DNA of 64,000 nucleotides from Henckelia pumila (GCF_033568475.1 NC_133122.1:144467861-144531860), one strand, 5' to 3'; shown: positions 11,300 to 22,965, counted from the stretch's first letter. Made by a program: numbers and translations. Notes: generated by a model from the sequence alone, not told the origin.

Positions 11300-12131
11300 T
11301 TTTCTTTATCTCTTCAAAATTAAGAGCATTAATCACAACATGTTGTAAGTCAAGTTTGGGTTTGGGTATTTATCACCAATTTGCTCTTAAATAAATGGGA
11401 TATATCTTGGTGTACATTTTGGAATTATACTACTACAAAGTACAAACAAAATATTAATTGCATATTTAATATATCAGTTAATTAATTGCATAAAATTTAA
11501 AATATAATTTTATACTAGAACAAGGACAAGAGTATCGAGTAATTTGAATAAAACACATACAAATAGCTTCTGGCAGTTGATTCTATGACTGATTTTGAAG
11601 GTCGGGTTTCTCCAACGCCTTCTTTTATAATTGATTTAATACCTTCGGATTTAGTTTAATGAAATATTTTTTCCCTTCAAAAAAAAAATAGTAAGAATGT
11701 TTGAGCCTCAAATCTTTTACAATATTTTGTTTCAATAATAATAATAATAATAATATCTATACTATACATTAAGGAAGAACATCTTAATTGGTTTTAATTG
11801 GTCTCTTGGTATGCTCAACCTCAAATTGCAAAAAGAACCCCATAAAAATATCAAATTACGAAAAATGGATATCATATTAAAATCAAACACATTAAAAAAA
11901 TAAATGTTATATTATATACACATGACACATTATATTTATAATATATCACGTTACATATGCAAAGCGTGTCCATTATCGCTAGTTATTATTGTTTATGGAT
12001 CCCGTCTTTCTTCTTAAACGAGTTCCCCAAATTAAAAGTTTCTCAACTAATCAATCCAACTTTCATATATTTCATTCAACATAAATAATGTTAATGTAAG
12101 TAATACCTTGATGTTAAATTGAAATATTGCA
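11300..12131. other. AT-rich spacer, no gene seen
   Basis: This is low-complexity AT-rich sequence with an (AAT)n run near 11737-11755. It may include untranslated pararetrovirus leader next to 11300, but no primer binding site or other landmark was found. Confidence 0.5.
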
Positions 12132-12139
12132 GTGATATA

Positions 12140-13525
12140 CAGGTAAAACTGTCAAACAGGCCAACACATGGCAGGGCGGGCCGGCCCACCAAAAACCTAC
12201 CTTTTGGCGGGTCGATGGCGGGCCGACCCACCATCCTGGCGGGCTGAAAATCCTCAACCCAACCCAACCCAAGGTGGGTTGCGGGTTAGGCGGGCCGGCC
12301 CGCGGATTGGATCACGACAAATAAAAATAAATAAAAAATATTATAATTAATTTTAAATATAATTTCATAAATAAATATTAATAGAAACATATTAATAAAA
12401 AATTTAATTATTAATTTCATGTGTGTAAATTTTATATAAATTAATTAATACAAAAAATCACAAATTTTATTAAAAAATACATATATAACAATAAAAATAA
12501 AAATAAATTATAAATTTTCCAGACCCGCGACGGGCCAACCCGCGCGGGTCGCGGGCCTAGGCGGGTTAGCCCATCTAGGCCAACCTTTTGTTGGGTTGAA
12601 AAAATTTTAACCCAACCCATTTAAATTATGTGGCGGGCCGGGCCAAGCCGACGGACCTAACCCAAATTGACGGCTCTATATACAGGGGCGGCCTTGCTCC
12701 AGGGTGGGCAGGGACCATGCCCAGGGTGGGGCCCCAAATTTATTTAAAAAATTATTATAGATATATATTATAAATATTATGAATTAATGTAGTTCAATTA
12801 ATTATTATTATATTATAGTAGTTATTAAAAAAATCAAAAAATATTTATACATCGTCAACAACAAAGATATCACCCAAATTAATATGTTCAATCTTCGCTT
12901 CGTTCATCACCTCTCAATTTGACGTTGTTTGTCATCGACCATCACTTTCCATTGTCTCTCCTTGATCATCGACATTCTTGGCATTGAGTTTTATATCTTG
13001 ATGTTCGACCAATTTCTTCTTGACTCTGTGTACGTTAAAATTTGATTTATGACTCGTTCAATTTATTTTTGATTTAATGTTATATTTTAATATTTATAGT
13101 TAATTTCATGTCGTAGTTGAAAATTATGGATTGAAGGTACGAATTTCGAAACTTAATTTTGAAAATTGGGATTTTTATTTAAATTATCTTTAATGGCTAA
13201 ATTAACTGCTTTTAAATTAAATTAGCACTTAAATTGTGAGTTTTGATGGTTCAATGTGATTTTTTTGGGATAATTTCATAATTATATTCACAAAATATGA
13301 ATAGTTCGATTATATTTGATTTTTTAAATGAGATTTGATATTTACATTCTATTTTATGTTACTTACACTTCAATTCATGTGTAGAATGAAGTGCAAATTT
13401 ATTTACAAATGGATTGCAAATAACAAAAAATGGAGTGTAAATATCAACTTTTTTTTTAAAATTAATGTAAGAAACTCTTACTTTAATCTTCGTTCCGTGC
13501 CTCATTTTTTTTTGGACGGCCCTTA
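12140..13525. mobile_element. Outer non-autonomous hAT element (about 843 bp without its insertion)
   Basis: Its left end CAGGGGCGGCC (12683 onward; the first four bases also at 12140-12143) and right end GGACGGCCCTTA (ends 13525) form imperfect terminal inverted repeats of hAT type. The 8-bp target duplication GTGATATA is at 12132-12139 and 13526-13533. Its first bases are split by the inner element. No transposase is encoded; the 63-codon frame at 13335-13526 has no recognisable domain. The right TSD merges into a (TA)n run, which slightly weakens that side. Confidence 0.7.
12144..12678. mobile_element. Inner non-autonomous hAT element, 535 bp
   Basis: Termini TAAAACTGTCAA (12144-12155) and the complement of TAGAGCCGTCAA (12667-12678) match at 9 of 12 positions. 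A perfect 8-bp target duplication TATACAGG flanks it at 12136-12143 and 12679-12686. Both subterminal regions carry GC-rich GGCGGGCC/GGGTTGG repeats around an AT-rich core, as is common in plant Ac-like hAT elements. The 60-codon frame at 12168-12350 is a by-product of these repeats. Confidence 0.85.
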
Positions 13526-13533
13526 GTGATATA

Positions 13534-14956
13534 TATATATATATATATATCTATCAAAAAATTATATATTACACTTTTCAAATAATTTGGATGAATTATT
13601 GTCGTACTAATAGTTGAACAGTAGGCATCTCGTTATTGTCATCAATCGCCAATCGGGTTTAATTAATTAACGATTCCAACAATGTTTTGTAACATTGTAT
13701 AAAATAGGAAACAATGCAAGTGGATAAATTAATAATCGCCTTCATTATTATTCACATTAAACAATAAACTCAAGATATATAAAAACGAAATCACATTAAA
13801 GAATCCAATTCCTTCCCTTCTTCGTTATTCCATTTTCGTCGCTTTATGATCAAATTTTAAAATGTTCTATATATGCCATTGTTGGTGAATGCTATTGAAT
13901 TGAATAATATGCTGTTAGCGTCAATGAAAATGTTTAAATATTGTCGCATAAAAAGGAAATTGTATGTTGTCAAAAAATTCATTAATTTTATTATTTATTA
14001 ATGTTTAACTTTCGTTTATTTTTAACCAATAGTTTTATGTTTCCCCAAAACTGTTAAATGATTTAATTCTAATTTCTTAAATACTAACTCTTATAATTAG
14101 TCCACGCACACAAAATTTTATTGCAACGAGAGTACCAACCGTGAGTATGATCAATAAGATGCTTTGAGCCGAATGTGGATGGATATATAACAAAACAAAC
14201 GGGTGTGTGTCTATATATATCTATTATCTATTATTACTTATTATATTACTTTACTACTATAAATATATGGGTTGAATTGTAAATTTACTCAAATGTCCTT
14301 TCATTAATATTTGTTATCTCCAATAATTTTTAATGTATTTTATGTCACTTTGTGAATTTACTCAAATGTCATCTCATTAATATTTGTTATTTCCAATAAT
14401 TTTTAATGTGTTTTATGTCATTTTATATGACTCATTAATATTTGTCATTTTCAATAATTTTTAATGTGTTTTATGTCCTTTTATATATTAACCAATCATA
14501 ATTAATTAAGTCTATTAACGTATTTTTTTTACTATTATTATTTAGTTAATTAAGCAAATAATTCTTAATATAAATTATAGAATTAATTTTATCCTTATTT
14601 ATTTCATTTAATAATTAATATTGTTGTCATTTCCAATAATTTTTAATGTATTTTATGTCATTTTATATATTAGTCAATGATAATTAATTAAGGGTATTAA
14701 TTTATTTAAGATATATTAACAATTATATTATCTATTATCTATCTATTACTACAATAAATATATGATTTGAATTGTAAATTTAGTAAAAACAAATTTATAT
14801 AATGTGCCATAAACCAGTTAATTTATTATAACAAATATTTTAAGGGTGTAACTTCGGACTATAATGTTAATTGTATTACAAGGATCATGAGTGCGAATAA
14901 TCATTCTCGTGAATCTTAACATCATTATTATGTGATTCTCAAATGAAATATTATAT
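13534..14956. repeat. AT-rich spacer with degenerate direct repeats
   Basis: It opens with a (TA)n run (to about 13551). Between about 14270 and 14800 a 60-90 nt motif recurs imperfectly four or more times: variants of catttccaataatttttaatg followed by a tttatgtca segment. The motif aatatatg..ttgaattgtaaattta appears at both edges (about 14262 and 14757). No coding region or RNA gene was seen. Confidence 0.5.
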
Positions 14957-15381
14957 TGATGCGGGCGAAATAATTATGTCCCTATTCAGCAAATAAAATA
15001 GGAAGTCGTACGTCCTCCTGGTCTCCTGCTTCTATGATCACCTGAAAAAGTCGCACGTCTTCCTTTTGGGCTGTCACCTGATTCACGAACACACGTTAGA
15101 GGCGCCGGGTGGTTACCCGGCGAAAACCCTCCGACGCTCAAGTCAGCGATCACCTCCACACAAAATAGGAGAGCAGAGAGCTTTTGTAGGCTCAAGAGTC
15201 ACTTACCTTGAAATGAAGAGATTCACTCCTATTTATAGGCAAAATTGAGCTAAATTGCACACTAACCCTCCTAAGCTCAAAAAATGCAATTTAATCCTTT
15301 TAAAAATGCGATCTCCGCAAATTAACCCACTCAATTTATTTATACATAAAAAGTATATTAAAAATATACTTATACCCACCA
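14957..15381 (-). repeat. 3' LTR of the Tat-like element
   Basis: It begins TGATGCGGGC and ends TATACCCACCA on the plus strand, giving TG..CA ends in element orientation. It is nearly identical to 24901-25325. Short ORFs inside recur in every LTR copy and are not genes. Confidence 0.93.
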
Positions 15382-15395
15382 TAGGCCCCCTACTC
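15382..15395 (-). other. Polypurine tract of the Tat-like element
   Basis: The minus strand reads a purine-rich AGTAGGGGGCC directly inside the 3' LTR. Confidence 0.7.
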
Positions 15396-15578
15396 TTGAG
15401 TAACTACAATTCTAGTGAAGATGATCAAGAGTACTCTTTATTAATCTCCCACAATTATATATATTTATTCTTGTAACAATACCCAATATGTGTACTCCTC
15501 ACACGTGTCCTCCAATCTGAGAATTCTTTGACAATTCACTTGGGCAAAAAAAACTCGGTGCTAGGGTTTTTGTTTTAT

Positions 15579-15640
15579 TATAAATAGAGTCCTTTTCTTT
15601 GCTCCGCTTCCTGTGCACCTTTGCTACAGTAATCCATAAA
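15579..15640 (+). promoter_or_regulatory. Candidate TATA promoter for the antisense gene
   Basis: TATAAATAG at 15579-15587 is followed by a C/T-rich stretch, typical of plant transcription starts, and an ATG at 15640. That ATG is followed by GGCAG and then GTAGTA, which could be a very short first coding exon and a splice donor. The direction is opposite to gag-pol. It is located by motif only. Confidence 0.5.
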
Positions 15641-17008
15641 TGGCAGGTAGTACTCTACTCTGTTTTTCTTTATTTGTTTACGCATTTGGCTTTCTTTTAT
15701 TTATTATTTCTCTGATGCACTCCTTTCTTCTTTTTCTTCGTAAATCTCTCCTTTTTTTCTTGTTTTTATTCTGCTTTACACGACTCGCACGATGTATTCC
15801 GCTCTACCTCCTTCCCCTATTTTTTGTGTGTTTTTTTTTTTGGTAAAATTCCAATGGGGAAATCTGGTGGCCACGACGGACATCTTTGGTGGCTAGGCTC
15901 AATGTTTTCGAGCTAGCGGCGTGTGATAGTGATGGCTCGCGATGCTGAGCCTGTAATGGGTTTGCTTAGTGCGACGGCTGGGTTGAAACATGGAGGAGAG
16001 TTTGCTTGCTGCGGGGTCAATGGTGGTGCCGTGATGGAGATGGGGTCGTTGTTGTGGAGGCTAGCCTCAAGAAAAGTGCCGGTGAAGGTGAGGCTGTGAT
16101 GTCACGAACTTTCGATGTTGTTGCGTGCTCGCGGGCTGAGTTTGGTGCGGATGCTTGCAATGGTAATGGTGAGTTTGGTCGTGTGGTGACGAATGCGCGC
16201 GAGGCTGAGCCCGTGAAGGGGTTGGCTTCGTGCGACGACTGGGTTGGTGGTTGGCCTGCGGGACTGAGCCCATGGCGGGGCTGGTCCGTGCGGTGGCTAG
16301 GTGGTGTTGAGTAGGAAGGGTGTTCGGTGTGGCAGCAACGGCTGGAGTGGGATGAGGCTTGGAGGTGGTTGTTGGTGATGGCAGCGGCGTGCTGCGTGGG
16401 TTAGGCAGAGATGTAGTGCAGCTGCGGGCTGGTGGAGGTGGTTGTGCGGATGAGCGGGCGTCGCTCCTGGTGTTAGATCATTTTGGTGTGTTGGTTGCAG
16501 TGGCATGCTGATTGTGCAGATGAGCGGGTGTTGCTCACGGTTTCGTTCTGACGGAGGCGTGGCAGCGGAGTCTTGATTACGAGCCGGTGTCGCTCAGTGG
16601 AGAGCGGGTGTCGCTCTCGGTGGTATGTTGGTGGAGATGGAACGGGCGTCGTTCTTGGTGTTAGATATGAGATGTTTGAGCGGGTGTCGCTCATTTTGGT
16701 GCTCCGGACTTTGCGAAGGGGAGCGGGCGTCGCTCGCAGTGGTTGTTGTTACTGTATTTATGTGTTATACAATTAATTATAATTTTATTAACTGTATATT
16801 TTTTTATGTATATATGTCTCACGAGGAATATCTTCAAAGAAGAATCTCAAATATACAAAATTTAATTTGTGAGATCTTCGCAAAATTACGTAGGATGCGG
16901 CAGAGGGAAAGAATATTCCTTATTAATGTCTCTGCGAGAATCCCAAACTGAGTCCAATCATGGCCCTGATTCTCTAGAGAGCCAGACAGTGATGGGATTC
17001 CTGGTGAG
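15640..17008 (+). other. 5' part of the antisense gene, mostly intron-like, with repeats
   Basis: After the candidate start at 15640 comes a T-rich stretch (to about 15840), then a GC-rich region (15860-16750) with no convincing single coding frame. Three imperfect copies of a roughly 42-nt unit (about 15943, 16204 and 16264, each with ctgagcc.. and gcg..gctgggttg-like parts) and the hairpin array at 16452-16735 lie here. The open frame of the downstream exon extends back only to 16970 (TGA at 16967-16969), so an upstream splice acceptor or start must lie between there and 17009. Confidence 0.45.
16452..16735 (+). repeat. Seven-copy array of a 15-nt hairpin motif (GAGCGGGYGTCGCTC)
   Basis: Copies start at 16452, 16522, 16581, 16602, 16640, 16678 and 16721. 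Each has a 4-5 bp stem (GAGCG/CGCTC) around a GGTGT or GGCGT loop. The copy at 16640 changes both stem arms (GAACG/CGTTC) and keeps pairing. The copy at 16522 keeps it through a G-T wobble. Spacings are irregular (21-70 nt). Confidence 0.75.
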
Positions 17009-18931
17009 ATGGTGTCCCATCCTCTGTCTCGTGAAAGCGTTTCTTACGTGTGCCGCTGCAAAGGAATACCCAGATCCTGCGACATTATAGTTTCGCGCCC
17101 TGGTGACTCTCGTCACTCTCCGCCTGCTGGTTTTTTCACAGTTTATGTTGAACACCTAAACAGCGGTTTCTCAATTCCTCCATGCCCTATCCTGGTAGGG
17201 TTAATAAAAAGCTTAGGTGTTAGTCTCAGTCAGTTGACTCCTAATGCCCTTCTGTATTTTTTCGGATTTCGACATCAAATGGGTGTTTTTGAATTGGATC
17301 CAAGCCTGGATTTATTTCATGCACTTTTTTCAGCTCGTCCCATGAAACCGAACTCTGATATATATTTCCAACCCCGTCCGAAGTGTAGGTTCTTACGTAA
17401 AATTCGATCTCACCGAGGTGCTTGGAAGTCAGATTTCTTTTATGCTAAAGATTGCGGGTGGGGGGTGCCCGTGGATTGGAGCTCTGGGCTTACTATAATA
17501 AAGAATAAAGGATCTATTCTTGAGCTTCAATCACAGTGTCGGTCTCTGGGGCTCTTTAACAAAAATTTTGACCCTCGGTGTTTAGTTAGTGCTGGTACTA
17601 TTTAGGTCTTTTGCGTGTGTAATCATTTACTTGTTGTATTTACTACTTATATTCGTTTGGCTCTGAACATTTTTTTTTTATATTTATGCAATCTCCCTTA
17701 CAGGTAACCAGATTGACCTGAGTAAGCTCCGTCATCGGGAGAATACCTCCGGCCGCCCTCTTCCTTGGAGTGGGCCGAAGCACAAGGGGAATGGGAGAGA
17801 TGCATCTGATCGTGTTGCTGTGTCAGTTCCCCGTGCTGGAGAGAGCCGAGGCGTGGTACCACGGGGACGTCAGGGCCATAGTATCCCTTCCTTGCCTGAT
17901 GAGAGATCTTCGGGTGCTGGTGCTATTGAGCACCGGAGGGGGGCGGGCAAGAGGCCGATGGAGGAGGGTAAAAAAGGGGGTGAAGTCCTTCCTGCTGATC
18001 CTGCGAAGAAACTTCGGGAGGCTTCATCCTCTTCGGTGAGGAGAGCGAGATCACACCCCTTGCTTCTTGACGGGGTGAATAGGGATGGTGCAGAGTCCTT
18101 CTGGGACTCTAGTGATTTTGAGATTGGCCTTAGGCGGGGGGCCAAGGTAGTAGGGGATCATGATTTGAACCATTTGATCCCTCGATCCTCTTCGATCCTA
18201 CACCACTCTATTGCCCTTGTCTCTTGTCAGGTATTCTTGAAGAGTTTATTTTTCTTATCTTGATATTACCAATAAGGTTCTTATTTATTTTTCTCTATTG
18301 GCTTCAGATTTTGTCCGCTGTACGAGCTCTGGAGGCTCGAGAAGACAAGGCTCGGGCTGACGAGGCTAAGATTCTGAAGGAGCTGGCCAAACTGAAGGAA
18401 GATGTTGTTCGCTTTGAAGCTTTGGAGGTTAGGGCGAAGGAAGAGATTCTCCGTTTGGGAGGGGAGAATGCTAGCATTAAGGAAGAACTCCGTCAGTGGC
18501 CGGAGAAGCTTGGTGTGAAGGAAAAGGAGGGGGAGACTCTTCGTTCTGAGCTTAGTGCTCTTTATGAGAGGCACTATACTGAGGTGCAGACTGGAGCTGG
18601 GTTTTTGTCCTCCCCTCCGGGGTTGCAGTTGCAGAGGAGTTTGGAGGAGAGGGCTGTTGAATCATTTTGCACCTCCGCTGATTTTGAGGAGGAAGTTTTT
18701 CGGCGTGCCTATGCGATTCATGATGAGTTGATACTTGAGAGCCGCCGGATTCTTCGCGAGCAGCATGTTTCAGAGAATGTGGTCAAGATGATTGGCCCTG
18801 GTTTTCCAGATCCGGACATGGGACCGACTGATATGCCGAGGGTAGCTGCTCCCCTTGATGTTTTTGGTGACTTCGAGATTATAGAGGCTTTGAACTCCCT
18901 CCAGGGAGATGATGCTCCTGGTGTTCCATGA
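17009..18931 (+). CDS. Antisense ORF of the Tat element: putative gypsy-type transposon (Transposase_28-like) protein, three exons seen
   Basis: Exon A runs from 17009 (frame open from 16970) to 17594. A 109-nt intron starts GT at 17595 and ends ttacag at 17703. Exon B is 17704-18230. A 77-nt intron (18231-18307) starts GTATTC and ends ttcag. Exon C is 18308-18931, ending in TGA. Phases match at both junctions (phase 1, then phase 0). Exon A encodes a domain like that annotated in plants as a putative gypsy-type transposon protein (GFFTVYVEHLNSGF, SQLTPNALLYFFGFRH). Exon B is low-complexity and basic. Exon C begins with a coiled coil (about residues 28-125 of the 18224 frame) and has an acidic end. 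The function of such antisense proteins is unknown. The gene runs opposite to gag-pol. The true start may be upstream; the ATG at 17009 is the first in frame. Confidence 0.72.
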
Positions 18932-19499
18932 TATTTATTTCATGTGTAGAGAGTTGTCCTTTAAATGATTTTGCGTTTTTTGGAATTTCTATTATAGTCT
19001 CTTTCCAGCTCCTGCGAGAGCGATATTCCGATGTTTTTATACTTTGTGTCTATTTTGTGGAGCTGGTTTTTGTTATACTTTGCTATATATCTTGGTTTAT
19101 TCTATGCTTGCTTCGAAATATTTCCTTATTATTATACTCTCGCTAGTACTTGGGAATTGATCAGGTTCCCAAGGTTTGTCGTGTCTCTTGGAAAAGCGTA
19201 CACCTACCTCATGGGTGGTGGGGGCTTCCTGTTCGTCTTGACCTCTTACAGTGTCAAAGTACCTTAGCTGGGCTGGCCAGGCCTCTTATGCTTTAGGTGA
19301 CCTGTTTTTTGACGACCAGGGTTTAGTGACGATTAAAAATGCTTTAAGTGAATAAGCATGCGTGATTTGCTCATGTAGTTTTGTGAAGGGAGAAAGCATG
19401 ATGCGATGCTTTTACAAAAATTTTATTTATATGAAAATGTATTACAACTACGGAACTATTACTCTTGTTGCTTAGCTAAAAAGGAAAAGCAGCTATGAG
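18932..19499. other. Spacer between the antisense gene and pol 3' ends
   Basis: The two genes converge here. The T-rich sequence probably serves as 3' UTR for both directions. No further gene was seen; the frame at 18928-19146 is hydrophobic, T-driven and unsupported. Confidence 0.5.
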
Positions 19500-20647
19500 T
19501 TACTGAAAATATTTCTTTAAGTTTGCCACATTCCATGTTCTAGGCAACACCTTCCCGTTCGAATGTTGAAGGCGATAAGCTCCTTCTCGGGCGATTTTGA
19601 TTACTTTATATGGTCCTTCCCACTTTGGATCCAGCTTTCCTACGGGGTGTAGGACATCTGCTCTTCTCATTACCAGGTCTCCCACCTTGAAAGTTCGTTG
19701 TTTTACTCGGTGGTCATATGCCCTTGACATCCGTGCTCTGTGCCTTGCGGCTCGTACTGCTGCCCCTTCTCTAAGCTCCTCAATAAGGTCTAGAGATGCC
19801 CGTAAATCCTGCTCGTTTCCCTCTGCATTGTAATGTTTTATCCTTAGTGATTCTTCTCCGATTTCTGCAGGGGCAATGGCTTCGGCCCCATAGGCCAGGC
19901 TGAACGGAGATTCTCCTGTCGAGCTTCGCGGAGTGGTCCTGTATGCCCACAGGACACTGGGTAGTTCGTCAACCCATTTTCCCTTGGCCTCCCCAATTCG
20001 AGTCTTGATATGTTGCAGGATAGTTCGATTGGTTACTTCGGTCTGTCCGTTGGCTTGTGGATGCCCGACGGAAGTGAAGAATTGTTGGATGGACAGTCCT
20101 AGGCACCATTCCCTCAACTTGGCACCGGAAAACTGAGTGCCGTTGTCAGACACTAGTGCTCGCGGAATTCCGAATCGGCAAACTATATTTTTCCATAGAA
20201 AATTAATCACCTCTTTCTCAGAAATTTTTGCAATTGGCTCTGCTTCGACCCATTTAGTAAAGTAGTCGACAGCTACGATGAGAAACTTTCTTTGCCCTGC
20301 AGCAAGAGAAAAAGGCCCTACTGGGTCCACTCCCCATTGAGCAAAAGGCAATGGGCTTTCGAGTGGTTGAAGCGGTGTAGCTGGTAGATGCTGAATATTA
20401 GTATGTTCTTGACACGGCCTACATCGTTTTACTAGCTCGAGCGCATATTGCCTCATTGTAGGCCAAAAGTATCCTTGTCGGAGTGCTTTTCCAGCCAACG
20501 CTTTGCCTCCCAAATGGTTTCCACAAATTCCTTCGTGGATTTCCCTGAGTACGTAGTCTGCCTGAGCATGTGCAAGACATTTCAAGTATGGCTGAGAGTA
20601 CCCCCTCTTGTACAGTTCTCCGTCTATTAAAGTGAATCAAGCGGCTC
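19500..20647 (-). pseudogene. pol: Integrase of the Tat-like element
   Basis: The 361-codon frame 20585-19500 carries a zinc-binding HHCC region (H..GNHLGGK..CRPCQEH) and the integrase catalytic core with D (WGVDPVGPF), D (VSDNGTQFSG) and E (ANGQTEVTN). An SH3-like C-terminal domain follows (VGDLVMRR, KLDPKWEGPYKV) and ends in NLKKYFQ. The N-terminal side (LIDGELYKRG) is preceded in frame by a TGA near 20634, and the RNase H frame upstream is shifted relative to it. Integrase therefore cannot be made as one polyprotein from this copy. No chromodomain is present, as expected outside the chromoviruses. Confidence 0.88.
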
Positions 20648-22933
20648 TTACCCTAAGATTTCTTGCTTTGTCCTGCTCTCTGGGGGGCGTTCTCCTTCTG
20701 AGAGGTACTTGATGATTTCATCCTTCCAACTTGGCTCACCCTGATTTGCACACAGGATGTTAAGACTTCCAGTTCCTATTCCCTTTTTATCACACGTGAT
20801 GAACGTAATTGTCCGGCTACTAATTCCTGTCGCGGAGCTGCCGAATTTGGCCAGTTGATCTGCTATTTCATTTTCAGCTCGAGGAATTTGTTTGATTTCA
20901 AAATTCTCTAAACGAACAAGAAGGTCCTTCACTTTTGATAAGTACTCCTTCATACTATCTTCTTTGGCTTCATAGTTCCCTTGAACTTGATTGACTATGA
21001 GTTGTGAATCGCTATAGGTGATCAGCTTTCCAGCCCCTGCCGCTAAAGCCAGTTCTATTCCCATGATAAGTGCTTCGTATTCTGCTTCATTGTTTGATGT
21101 TGGAAACTGAAATTTGATGGCGTAATGGAACTGATCTCCTTGTGGACTCTCTACTAACACTCCTGCTCCACTCCCTCCAGACGTGGAGGATCCATCTACG
21201 TGGATTGCCAAAGTGGGAGCTGAAACTCCTGCGCCATTGGTTTCCATTTCTACTATGAAGTCTGCTAGAACTTGTGCTTTAATGGCGGGGCGCGACTGAT
21301 ATTCAATCCCATACTCACTTAGCTCGACGGCCCATTTGGTCATCCTTCCAGATGTCTCTGGGCTGGACAATATTCTCTTCAAAGGGTGATTTGTTAGTGC
21401 GACCACCTGGTGGGATAAAAAGTAGGGACGCAGCTTTCTTCCTGCCACTACTAATGCTAAGGCCAACTTCTCGATGTTAGTGTATCGGAGCTCGGCGCCT
21501 TGCAGTACTTTGCTTATGTAGTACACGGGTTTATGTTCTCGTTCCCTGTCCACCGTCAGAACTGCGCTGATTGATTCAGTCGATATTGCCAAGTAGAGTA
21601 AAAGGGTATCTCCGTCTCTTGGTTTCACGAGCAATGGTGATGCTGCTAAGTACTTTTTTAAGTCTTCGAAAGCATGCTGACATTCTTCGGTCCAACGAAA
21701 ACCTTTTCCCTGCCTTAGGACTTTGAAGAATGGCAACCCTCTGTCAGCCGATCTGGAAATAAAATGGTTCAAGGCGGCCATCCTTCCTGCTAACTCCTGC
21801 ATCCCTTTTATGCTCTTGGGGGGCGCCATGCTTAGGATTGCTTTAATTTTCTCAGGGTTCGCCTCTATTCCTCGCTGGGAAACCATGTATCCTAAGAATT
21901 TTCCTCCTCAAACCCCAAAAGCACATTTTTCGGGGTTTAACTTCATTTTGTATTTCCTCAATATCTCAAAACATTCTTTGAGATCTTCCACATGCTTGAG
22001 AGCTATAACGCTTTTTATCAACATATCATTGATATAGACCTCCATACTCCGCCCGATCAATTTCTCGAACATTTTGTTTACCAATCTTTGATACGTTGCC
22101 CCAGCATTTTTCAATCCAAAAGGCATTACTTCATAGCAATAGATACCTTGATCAGTAATGAAGCTTGCTTTTTCTTGATCTTCAGGAGCTAACCCTATCT
22201 GATTATACCCTTGGTAAGCATCCAAAAAACTGAGCAACTCACATCCGGCGGTGGAATCAACCAACAAGTCGATTCGTGGCAAGGGAAAGAGATCTTTGGG
22301 GCAAGCCTTGTTTAAATCGGTGAAGTCTATGCATAGACACCACTTACCTCCGATTTTGGGAACAAGCACCACATTTGCTAACCATTCGGGATAGGAGACT
22401 GGCCTGATATATTTGGTCTTCACTAGTTTTTCTACTTCGACCGTAATATGTTTGTTCTTTTCTGCTCCAAAAGATCGTTTCTTTTGCTTTACTGGCTTTA
22501 TCCTGGGGTCCACATTAAGTTGATGGAGGGCATACTCATGAGGTATTCCTGGTAAGGGTTCACCTTCCCAGGCAAATACATCTGCATTTTTCCTGAGGAA
22601 CGTTGTTATCATCTGTTCTACTTCAGCAGGCATCTCCGTTCCAATCTTAAGAGTTCTACCGGGACTTCCTGGAGTTACCTCTATTCTTTTGAGCGCTTCG
22701 GTTGCCTCTAAGTGTTTTACTTTCTCGACTTCACTATCGATAGTATGTATTCTATCATTTTTGGGCTCATCTGTCTGTGGATGCCTTCTCTTCTGAGTTG
22801 ATATCTCGTCCACCCTTGACCTTTTCTTGCAATTGGCTGGGTCTCGCAGGATGTTAGCATGACACTCCCGAGCCAACCTGCTATCACCAACAGCCTCTCC
22901 AACTCCTTCTGACGTTGGAAACTTCAACTTCAT
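20648..22933 (-). pseudogene. pol: Reverse transcriptase and dual RNase H of the Tat-like element, broken
   Basis: The RT part is 22933-21908 (motifs SYPEWLANVVLVPK, DAYQGYNQI, MPFGLKNAGATYQ). The YxDD catalytic box reads YIND at 22033-22022: the first catalytic Asp is Asn (codon 22030-22028), which should inactivate RT. A TGA at 21908-21910 interrupts the frame just after CAFGV. The same frame resumes with thumb/connection (21886 onward), a gypsy-type RNase H-like domain (LLLYLAISTESISAVL), then a second RNase H (IHVDGSSTSGGSGAG, NNEAEYEALI, TYSDSQLIVNQV) typical of Tat-lineage elements. It ends at 20648, where a 1-nt shift near a C-run at about 20685 moves the frame away from integrase. Confidence 0.88.
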
Positions 22934-22965
22934 ATGATAGGTTGATCCTATGGCTTGGAAAACAT

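Noticed and set aside
15066-15248. 60-codon frame in the Tat LTR, recurring in all four LTR copies
   Set aside because: Its conservation reflects LTR identity, with no protein domain and an open frame on the other strand too.
16006-16314. 102-codon plus-strand frame upstream of the antisense exons
   Set aside because: Runs through imperfect 42-nt repeats, has an equally open mirror frame, and does not connect in phase to the downstream exons through any clear splice pair.
16452-16735. CRISPR-like array of short palindromic repeats
   Set aside because: 15-nt repeats with irregular spacing in a plant retrotransposon; no cas genes and the wrong kind of genome.
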